Positions 1-5,477 of a DNA stretch of 5,681 bases are shown here, in pieces; the first letter of the stretch is position 1; every line of letters begins with the position of its first letter. The DNA lies in NCBI GenBank assembly GCA_030598025.1, contig JAUVQS010000105.1, forward strand, positions 1 through 5,681, written 5' to 3'. The position numbers were made by a program, and so were the translations under genes. The stretch is from Acidimicrobiia bacterium. GTDB taxonomy: Bacteria > Actinomycetota > Acidimicrobiia > Spongiisociales > JAHEDJ01. Below the pieces are notes generated by a model. The model was not told the DNA's origin. It was given only the letters and a program-made list of their open reading frames with translations, and searched no databases.

Positions 1-555
1 ATTCGGACCCTCCGGGGTGAAGTCGTCCATTACATCCTGGACGCTCCCGCTCGAGCGGGTCTCACCGGCCGCGAAGGCCGACAGAGCCTCATCGAGAGAA
101 CCGACGATGGCGAGTAGGCCACCGTCGAAATCACCGCTGGCGAAGAAGCCGTCGGCAACGGCGGCAATGGAGTCGAAATTACGCGGGACCTCGTTGAGGC
201 CTGCCCCGTGCTGCACGGTCGTCTGTCGCGAATCGAGGTCGACCACGATGACGAGACCATCATTGCGTTGGGGGTTGCCAACTCCCCATGCATCTCCAAG
301 ATCGATGGCGAATTGCTCGACCGATCGCCCTCCTGTGCCGTCGACGATCACGATCGCCGCCTCGTGCCCGTAGGTCGCAACCAGACGTCCGATTGCTTCT
401 TCGAGCGCCGCGTCGTCGTCGATGACGCCGGTGGTATCGGTTACCGGGCCATCACAGGTGATTCCCTCGAAGGCCGGGCATTCCATGGATTGTGCCGACG
501 CCGCAATCGGAGCGGCCATGAATATTGCTGTCGCGAGTGCCAGTCGGAACCGCAC
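1..555 (-). CDS. Secreted TPM-domain protein (N-terminal part, 3' end outside window)
   Basis: The minus-strand frame from a GTG at 555 stays open for 185 codons to the window edge, so the C-terminus is missing. Residues 1-21 form a Sec signal peptide: basic start MRFR, a hydrophobic stretch, and a likely cleavage site ASA^QS. Residues about 36-155 match a TPM domain (TLP18.3/Psb32/MOLO-1 family). They begin VTDTTGVID, followed by a helix, a strand AIVIVDG, SVEQFAIDLGDAWGVGN, the family hallmark NDGLVIVVDLDSR, and then HGAGLNEV. Known TPM proteins are exported or membrane-anchored; plant members act in photosystem II repair and show phosphatase activity, but most bacterial ones have no proven role. 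Mature Cys26 and Cys34 could form a disulfide (inference). Many family members continue into a membrane helix or Gly-rich tail, which cannot be seen here. The GTG start is supported by AAAGGAG just upstream and by the signal peptide. The next ATG (Met13) would cut the signal peptide in half. The gene is divergent from the acyltransferase. Confidence 0.87.
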   Translation of the reverse strand, partial: MRFRLALATAIFMAAPIAASAQSMECPAFEGITCDGPVTDTTGVIDDDAALEEAIGRLVATYGHEAAIVIVDGTGGRSVEQFAIDLGDAWGVGNPQRNDGLVIVVDLDSRQTTVQHGAGLNEVPRNFDSIAAVADGFFASGDFDGGLLAIVGSLDEALSAFAAGETRSSGSVQDVMDDFTPEGPN

Positions 556-559
556 GAGG

Positions 560-566
560 CTCCTTT
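560..566 (-). promoter_or_regulatory. Ribosome binding site of the TPM gene
   Basis: On the minus strand AAAGGAG lies 4 bases before the GTG at 555-553. The spacing is short, but it is the only purine-rich anti-16S match nearby. It fixes the GTG as the start in preference to the internal ATG at codon 13. Confidence 0.6.
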
Positions 567-581
567 CGTTTTCCACCAGGG

Positions 582-587
582 ACGCTA
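582..587 (-). promoter_or_regulatory. Possible -10 element (TAGCGT) of the TPM gene
   Basis: On the minus strand TAGCGT fits the loose actinobacterial -10 pattern TANNNT and lies 26 bases before the start codon, which would give a leader of about 20 bases. It sits in CGCTAGCGTCC, an 11-mer that recurs 28 bases before the Rieske-ThDP gene in the same relative orientation. No convincing -35 hexamer was found 16-18 bases upstream, so this is a weak call. Confidence 0.25.
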
Positions 588-667
588 GCGGGAGTCGTGG
601 CCCCCCGAGTCGCTGTCCGGTTGCCCTGAGGGCCAATCAGGGGTGCTCCCCGATGCGCCGATTTCGT

Positions 668-683
668 TCACATGGTCTTGTGA
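668..683. promoter_or_regulatory. Candidate operator, TCACA-N6-TGTGA
   Basis: A perfect 5-base inverted repeat with a 6-base spacer (TCACA TGGTCT TGTGA) ends 25 bases before the acyltransferase ATG, in the divergent region with the TPM gene. Its two-fold symmetry and position suit a dimeric helix-turn-helix regulator. The half-sites are in the opposite order to the Crp/Cap consensus TGTGA-N6-TCACA, so it should not be called a Crp site. No regulator gene is present in the window. Arms of this length can arise by chance. Confidence 0.25.
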
Positions 684-697
684 CAGCAGGAAGAACG

Positions 698-702
698 AGG
701 AG
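698..702 (+). promoter_or_regulatory. Ribosome binding site deciding the acyltransferase start
   Basis: AGGAG lies 6 bases before the ATG at 709, which is near-ideal spacing. The frame is open further upstream to a GTG at 643, but that codon has no comparable site. The extra 22 residues also do not look like part of the acyltransferase family, so 709 is preferred. Confidence 0.7.
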
Positions 703-708
703 AGATCG

Positions 709-2070
709 ATGCAGGCAATGTGGAAACAAGCGAAGAAGATGGCAGGTGGAACTCCGACCGGGCGTGATCGCTACGTCGACTTCCTCCGGCTCTTCTCGAT
801 TGCCGTTGTCGTGCTCGGCCACTGGCTGATGGCGGTCGTGATCGTTCGCGACGGTGAGGTAGTGATCGACCACCTTCTAGTGGCCGCTCCGCGTATGCAG
901 CTTGTCACCTGGGTTCTGCAGGTCATGCCGGTGTTCTTCATAGTGGGCGGGTTTGCCAATGTGATCTCGTGGGAGGCCGCTCGCAGCAAGGGCCACTCCT
1001 ACTCGAACTGGCTCCAGGCCCGTACCGCTCGACTCCTCCGGCCGACGATGGTTTTCGCAGCAGTCTGGGCGGCGGCAGCATTCGTGCTCTTGACCATCGG
1101 AGTTGACCCCGAACTGCTGAAGATCGGCACTCAGGTTGTTGCCGTACCGCTCTGGTTCCTGGCCGTGTATGTCGGTGTCGTGGTGCTCGCTCCGATCATG
1201 ATCTCCCTCGATCGTCGGTTCGGATGGACCATCCCGGTCGGGCTCCTGGCCGCCGCCGGGTTCATTGACTGGCTGCATCATGGGCTGTCCGTGCCGGTCG
1301 TTGGCTGGATCAACTTCCTCTTCGTGTGGCTCGGAATCCATCAACTGGGCGTTCGCTGGCAACGGAGCACCTTGCCAAAGCGGACGACCAGCGCCCTGAC
1401 GCTGGCGGCCACCGGCCTGCTCGGACTAATAGCTCTGACGGTGACGGGCCCCTATCCGGTGAGCATGGTCGGCGTGCCCGGATCAGCCTGGACCAACAAT
1501 CTGCCTCCAACCGTCGCCCTGATGATGCTGGCGGTTTTTCAAACCGGCGTCATGCTGGCCCTCCGGAAGCGAGTTTCGAAGTGGCTCGAGCGCCCGGCGG
1601 TCTGGGCAGGAGTGATCATCGGAAACGGCCGGATCATGACCATCTACCTCTGGCACATGACGTCGATGGTGGGAGTGTTCGGTCTCGGGCTGTGGTCGGG
1701 CGGGACCGGCTTCGGTCTCGAACCGCTCGGTGCGGCGTGGTGGTGGTCTCGTCTTGCCTGGTTCATCGTGCTGATGGTCCCGCTGACAGCCTTGATCGCG
1801 ACCTTTGGACGATTCGAGCAGGCCCGGTTGTCGCGACCGTCGGCGGCACTGGCCGTGGGCCTTGGTGTCACGGCTGTGGTCTGGGGATTTGCCTCGCTCG
1901 CCCTCAACGGATTCATCACCTCAGGACTGGTCGGCGTCGCAATCGTTCCCGCCGCCGCCGTCGTGCTGGGCTCCTGGCTGCTCGGCGTCCGCCCCCTCAA
2001 GGCCTCACTCCCGTTCTTGCGTCTCTCAGGTGCGATATTCGCACCTGAGAGACGCAAGAAGCTGTATTAG
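709..2070 (+). CDS. Membrane acyltransferase, acyltransferase-3 family
   Basis: This 453-residue integral membrane protein probably transfers an acyl group to a cell-surface carbohydrate, lipid or other envelope acceptor; the sequence does not reveal the acceptor. The N-terminus carries the family signature RYVDFLRLFSIAVVVLGHW (residues 21-39), with Arg27 and the putative catalytic His38 in the first membrane helix. Further family landmarks are MPVFFIVGGFAN (73-84), RTARLLRP (105-112), PLWFLAVYV (147-155), NNLPPT (263-268) and IYLWHM (312-317). About 10-12 hydrophobic segments span roughly 26-425, the expected size and topology for the family (OafA-like membrane core without an SGNH domain). 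The start at 709 is set by AGGAG six bases upstream. The last residues after about 437 (RLSGAIFAPERR) are encoded within a perfect 22-base-arm inverted repeat and may be a recent tail rather than conserved protein. The stop overlaps the convergent DUF3179 gene by 4 bases. Family assignment is firm; substrate is unknown. Confidence 0.9.
   Translation: MQAMWKQAKKMAGGTPTGRDRYVDFLRLFSIAVVVLGHWLMAVVIVRDGEVVIDHLLVAAPRMQLVTWVLQVMPVFFIVGGFANVISWEAARSKGHSYSNWLQARTARLLRPTMVFAAVWAAAAFVLLTIGVDPELLKIGTQVVAVPLWFLAVYVGVVVLAPIMISLDRRFGWTIPVGLLAAAGFIDWLHHGLSVPVVGWINFLFVWLGIHQLGVRWQRSTLPKRTTSALTLAATGLLGLIALTVTGPYPVSMVGVPGSAWTNNLPPTVALMMLAVFQTGVMLALRKRVSKWLERPAVWAGVIIGNGRIMTIYLWHMTSMVGVFGLGLWSGGTGFGLEPLGAAWWWSRLAWFIVLMVPLTALIATFGRFEQARLSRPSAALAVGLGVTAVVWGFASLALNGFITSGLVGVAIVPAAAVVLGSWLLGVRPLKASLPFLRLSGAIFAPERRKKLY
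2014..2060. repeat. Perfect inverted repeat, 22-base arms, 3-base spacer
   Basis: The left arm 2014-2035 and right arm 2039-2060 are exact reverse complements separated by TAT. The arm core reads TTGCGTCTCTCAGGTGCG. The repeat lies inside the last codons of the acyltransferase and ends 7 bases before the stop codon of the DUF3179 gene is reached from the left, so it is at the 3' end of both convergent transcripts. RNA from either strand would fold into a very stable stem. It is not a canonical intrinsic terminator: the stem base is T-rich on the left and A-rich on the right, the reverse of the A-stem-U layout, and no T-run follows on either strand. Possible roles are a U-tract-free bidirectional terminator, a block to antisense read-through or 3' decay, or an inserted palindromic element. 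The structure is certain; the function is inferred. Confidence 0.92.
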
Positions 2071-3434
2071 GAGCCGGTCTCGGGCCACCAGGTTGTGTCC
2101 GGGAAGAGACCGAACCAGGCGAACCAGAAGGACTGGCCGGACAACAGGCGCGGATAGGTATCTCCACCAAGCGACAGCTCGTCTTCGCCGGCGACGGCAC
2201 CGTCGAGGTCGGCAGCACTGCCCAGATAGAATCTCGCGCCGCCGTCGCCCGGCACCACAATCACGCGGTCGGGGCCCAGGTCCAGGACCGTTGGTCCGGC
2301 CTCCGTAAGAGCTCCGAGTTCAACGGCCAGGGCGTGACCGTTCCGTTCGATGGTGGCCACTTCGGCTTTCTCTTCGAACACTGCGGGTACTCCCAACGCC
2401 GGGAACCAGAGCTCGGTTGTGGTGTTGTATCCGGCATAGGCCGCACCCGACTCGTAGGTTGGCCCTCCTTCGATACCCCGGCCCGACCCACCATCGGGCA
2501 GGACCAGCACCTCGGTATTCGGGTGCTCTTGACTCCACAACCCCCAGGTGGTGACGGTGAGCGGGAGACGTTCGAGCGTCTCGCCGACCAACGGCCCGGC
2601 GATCGCTTCGCCGGTCAGTTGCTGCCAAAGCGTTCCGGTCTGAAGGTCGACCATGACCTTGTTCGAGTTGAGAAGCAGGCCCGAGGTGAGGAAGTCGAGT
2701 TGCCGCTCGGCGATGTGTCGGGAGAACAGCACTCCCGATCTGCACAACGTGCAATTGGCCAACGCCACCGGGTCACCACCGAGCACATCGTTGGCGAGTT
2801 CGTGTACATCGAGAACGCGAAGCGGGTAGGCCAGGGCAGCTCCATTGTGAACGGCGCCGAAGACGAGATCATCCTGCTTCAGATAGCCGGCGTCGGCTGC
2901 GGACACTCTGGCCGGATCGTTGAGTTCGGGAACACCTCCAACCGGTACGCCGCCCCACTGGATCGCGGCGAGGAGGAGCGAGTCGTCGGTTTGTCCCAAT
3001 AGCTCACGAAACTGCGGGTCGATCGTGGAGTAAAGGTCCGCCTTCCACGCCGAATAGTCGATTCCCGGATCGATGGCCTCGTCGAGCATGAACCTTCCGA
3101 ATGCGGTGTAGGAGCTGATGACGTCGGGGTTCGGCTCGGTGATGCCGGTCAGTGCGGCCAGGGGAGCAATCAGACGCTCGTCGTTGGTGAAGCGCAGCAA
3201 GTCAACGAGATAGGGGATCCACCGAATATCCGAAGAAGCACCTGCCTCTGCCACGATCAAGTCGAGTGTCTCGCTAGACGGCACGTCGATGTATTCGTGC
3301 AGCGCTTGGAGGATGACCGGGTCGGGAGGGATCTCCGGCGAGGTGGTTGCAGTAGGAGTCGTGGACGTCTCGGCAACGGTCGCGGCGCAGGCCGTAGCGA
3401 ATATCAGGATGAAGACAAATATCGCCCGCCGCAT
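2067..3434 (-). CDS. DUF3179 domain-containing lipoprotein
   Basis: This 455-residue protein has a lipoprotein signal: MRR, a hydrophobic run AIFVFILIF, and ATAC with the acylated cysteine at Cys16. A Thr/Ser/Pro-rich linker (to about residue 38) follows, so the protein should be anchored outside the cytoplasmic membrane. Residues about 40-150 are helical, including PYLVDLLRFTNDERLIAPLAALTG, and may resemble a HEAT-like module (inference). Residues about 185-450 match DUF3179: DLVFGAVHNGAALAYPLRVLD, HELANDVLGGDPVALANC, Cys228-T-L-Cys231, TSGLLLNSNKVMVD, TGTLWQQLTGEAIAGPL, and the C-terminal SFWFAWFGLFPDT. The domain has no established function that I know of; its CxxC pair could bind metal or be redox-active. 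The ATG at 3434 is chosen because it gives the lipoprotein signal; GGAG lies only 3 bases upstream. The frame remains open further upstream only as the antisense of the Rieske-ThDP gene. The gene is divergent from that gene and convergent with the acyltransferase. Confidence 0.88.
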   Translation of the reverse strand: MRRAIFVFILIFATACAATVAETSTTPTATTSPEIPPDPVILQALHEYIDVPSSETLDLIVAEAGASSDIRWIPYLVDLLRFTNDERLIAPLAALTGITEPNPDVISSYTAFGRFMLDEAIDPGIDYSAWKADLYSTIDPQFRELLGQTDDSLLLAAIQWGGVPVGGVPELNDPARVSAADAGYLKQDDLVFGAVHNGAALAYPLRVLDVHELANDVLGGDPVALANCTLCRSGVLFSRHIAERQLDFLTSGLLLNSNKVMVDLQTGTLWQQLTGEAIAGPLVGETLERLPLTVTTWGLWSQEHPNTEVLVLPDGGSGRGIEGGPTYESGAAYAGYNTTTELWFPALGVPAVFEEKAEVATIERNGHALAVELGALTEAGPTVLDLGPDRVIVVPGDGGARFYLGSAADLDGAVAGEDELSLGGDTYPRLLSGQSFWFAWFGLFPDTTWWPETGS

Positions 3435-3515
3435 GAACTCCAGAATCCCACAGAGCGGGGTATATGTGGCTCGTGAGGCGCTAGCGTCCGGGGATACCGA
3501 CGAGGGGAACGATGG
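3435..3515. promoter_or_regulatory. Divergent promoter region of DUF3179 and Rieske-ThDP genes
   Basis: These 81 bases must hold both promoters if the genes have their own. On the plus strand TAGCGT (3482-3487) fits TANNNT, 28 bases before the ATG at 3516, and is part of CGCTAGCGTCC, which also precedes the TPM gene. On the minus strand CATATA (3466-3461) is an AT-rich -10 candidate about 26 bases before the ATG at 3434. Good -35 hexamers are absent for both. GAGGGG at 3502-3507 is the ribosome binding site for the fusion gene, 8 bases before its start. The close packing makes shared control plausible but not shown. Confidence 0.4.
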
Positions 3516-5465
3516 ATGGCCCACAAGACTGCCTGGTTCAAGGTCGACTCCGCAGACTTCGAGTTGGACACACCAACGATGGTGGTCGCCGGGGGACGTG
3601 CTCTGTGTGTGACCCGAACCCAGGATGGGTGGGGAATCCTCGACAATCGGTGCCCCCATCAGGGTGGTCCGCTGGGCGAGGGGCAGATCGAAGAGGGCTA
3701 TTTGCTGTGCCCGTGGCATGGCTACGAGTACGACCCCCTGACCGGTGAACCGCCCCCCGGGTTCACCGACATCGCGACCGCCTACCCGATCGAGCAGCGC
3801 GATGACGGTCTCTACGTCGAATTGCCGCTGCCGGACGATGAGCCGACGCTGATGGATCAGATGGTCGACGTTCTCACCGATTGGGGGGTCGACACAGTCT
3901 TCGGCATGGTTGGCCACAGCAACCTCGGCCTGGCCGACGCCCTGCGCAAGGCCGAGGAGGACGGCCGGCTGCGGTACTTCGGCATCCGCCACGAGGGCGC
4001 GGCCGCCTTCGCGGCAAGCGGCTACGGCAAACTGACCGGCCGTCCGGCCGCCTGCCTCGGAATCGCCGGACCGGGAGCGACGAACCTCCTCACCGGCCTC
4101 TGGGATGCCAAGGTGGACCGTGCCCCGATCCTTGCCCTCACGGGCCAGGTGAACACCCAGGTGCTCGGACCGGGAGCGTTTCAGGAGATCCCGCTGGCCG
4201 AGGCGTTCTCAGCCGTATCGGAATGGAGTCAGACGGTGCTGGGGCCGGAGAACGCCTCCGAGTTGATGGCACTGGCCCTCAAACACGCCATCGTGCAAAG
4301 AGACGTGGCCCATCTCATCTTTCCGGACGACGTTCAGAACCTGCCGGGACGGACTGACCCGCCCGACCGACCGAGAGCAGGGCGAATCGGCGACCATCGG
4401 ATCGTGCCGCCCAAAGATCGGATCGACGAAGCCTGCCGCCTACTCGAAGGTGCACAACGGCCCGTAATCATCGCCGGCAACGGCGCACGTCCCTTCCGCG
4501 ACGAGATCACCGCCCTCGCCGAACAAATCGATGCCCCCGTCATCACCACGTTCAAGGCCAAAGGAGTGATGCCGGATTCTCATCCGCTGGCCTGTGGAGT
4601 CGTAGGAAGGTCGGGGACACCGGTTGCCTCGGCCGTGATGGGCCGGGCGGACGCACTGCTGGTGCTGGGAGCATCGTTCTCGAACCACTCCGGCATTGCA
4701 TCGTGGGTTCCAACGATCCAGGTGGATTACGACCGGATGACACTCGGAAAGTTCGCCCCGGTCGACATTCCGGTGTGGGGAGATATCGGATCGACGGTGG
4801 AGTTGCTGGCCCGGGGCTTGAACTCATCGGAGCGGCCCGAACAAATCGTGGATGTCGAGCTGCGCAAGGCCGTCTGGCGCGAGGAGAAGGCCAGGCGCCG
4901 GGGAATCGTCGACGAGCAGGGTCGCATGCATCCCTCCGTGGTGTTTCACGAGCTTTCGTCTCTGGTGCCGGACGGCGCCATCCTCTCGGTCGACGTCGGC
5001 AACAACACCTATGCATTCGGACACTATTTCGAGTCGGGCTCCGATCAGGATGTGCTGATGTCCGGCTATCTGGGTTCAATCGGGTTCGCGTTTCCGGCTG
5101 CGATGGGGGCGTGGGCGGCGGAGGGCCGATCGGGAAGAAAGGTCATCTCGATTTCGGGAGACGGCGGATTCGGGCAGTACCTCGCCGACTTCACCACTGC
5201 GATCAAGTACGAAATGCCGATCACCCACGTACTCTTGAACAACTCCGAACTCGGAAAGATCAGCCGCGAACAGATCGGCGCGCTGCGCCCCGTCTGGCAG
5301 ACATCGCTGGTGAACCCCGACTTCGCCGAATTTGCGCGCCTGTGCGGAGGCCGGGGCTGGAGAGTGGACGATCCAGGCGAACTGCGATCGGCCTTGGAGC
5401 AGGCGCTGGCAGTATCAGACGGGCCGTCGATAGTGGAGATAACGACCGCAGCCCTGGCCACGTAG
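3516..5465 (+). CDS. Rieske [2Fe-2S]-ThDP enzyme fusion, pyruvate oxidase/acetolactate synthase-like
   Basis: One 649-residue chain joins two complete modules. Residues about 5-104 are a Rieske domain with all cluster ligands: Cys46-P-His48, 16 residues, then Cys65-P-W-His68. The extra disulfide cysteines of cytochrome bc1 Rieske proteins are absent, so it is the soluble ferredoxin/oxygenase type. After a short acidic linker (DDEP), residues 112-275 form the ThDP pyrimidine domain with FGMVGHSNLGLADALR, catalytic Glu160 in RHEGAAAFAASG, GPGATN and GAFQE. Residues about 298-435 are the central domain, which binds FAD in pyruvate oxidases. Residues 472-645 form the pyrophosphate domain with GDG (548-550) and NN (575-576). 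Relatives decarboxylate pyruvate or other 2-oxoacids; the Rieske cluster could accept electrons from the hydroxyalkyl-ThDP or FAD intermediate (inference). The chain ends without the membrane-binding C-terminal peptide of E. coli PoxB, so it is probably cytoplasmic. The start at 3516 follows GAGGGG by 8 bases. No internal start with a good ribosome binding site is visible near Met113. The exact substrate is unknown. Confidence 0.9.
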   Translation: MAHKTAWFKVDSADFELDTPTMVVAGGRALCVTRTQDGWGILDNRCPHQGGPLGEGQIEEGYLLCPWHGYEYDPLTGEPPPGFTDIATAYPIEQRDDGLYVELPLPDDEPTLMDQMVDVLTDWGVDTVFGMVGHSNLGLADALRKAEEDGRLRYFGIRHEGAAAFAASGYGKLTGRPAACLGIAGPGATNLLTGLWDAKVDRAPILALTGQVNTQVLGPGAFQEIPLAEAFSAVSEWSQTVLGPENASELMALALKHAIVQRDVAHLIFPDDVQNLPGRTDPPDRPRAGRIGDHRIVPPKDRIDEACRLLEGAQRPVIIAGNGARPFRDEITALAEQIDAPVITTFKAKGVMPDSHPLACGVVGRSGTPVASAVMGRADALLVLGASFSNHSGIASWVPTIQVDYDRMTLGKFAPVDIPVWGDIGSTVELLARGLNSSERPEQIVDVELRKAVWREEKARRRGIVDEQGRMHPSVVFHELSSLVPDGAILSVDVGNNTYAFGHYFESGSDQDVLMSGYLGSIGFAFPAAMGAWAAEGRSGRKVISISGDGGFGQYLADFTTAIKYEMPITHVLLNNSELGKISREQIGALRPVWQTSLVNPDFAEFARLCGGRGWRVDDPGELRSALEQALAVSDGPSIVEITTAALAT

Positions 5466-5477
5466 ACCGCGGGTTGA

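Noticed and set aside
624..642. CCCTGA / TCAGGG inverted repeat in the 556-708 intergenic region
   Set aside because: Six-base arms with a 7-base loop are common by chance. There is no T-run and no clear link to a promoter element.
643..708. Earlier GTG start for the acyltransferase
   Set aside because: There is no ribosome binding site at proper spacing, and the added residues resemble no family N-terminus. AGGAG before the ATG at 709 is much better.
1326..2048. Plus-strand 240-codon open frame inside the acyltransferase
   Set aside because: The composition is rich in Arg, Asp and His with no domain, which is typical of a shadow of a membrane-protein gene read in another frame.
2014..2060. 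Canonical Rho-independent bidirectional terminator
   Set aside because: Neither strand has a T-run after the stem, and the A/T bias at the stem base is opposite to the usual layout. It is kept as an inverted repeat of unresolved role.
3512..3514. ATG four bases before the fusion gene start
   Set aside because: It opens a different reading frame with no domain; the frame from 3516 encodes the Rieske domain from its first residues.
3435..3992. Upstream open extension of the DUF3179 frame on the minus strand
   Set aside because: It is antisense to the Rieske domain of the fusion gene and shows no domain. The ATG at 3434 gives a lipoprotein signal peptide, which the longer form would bury.
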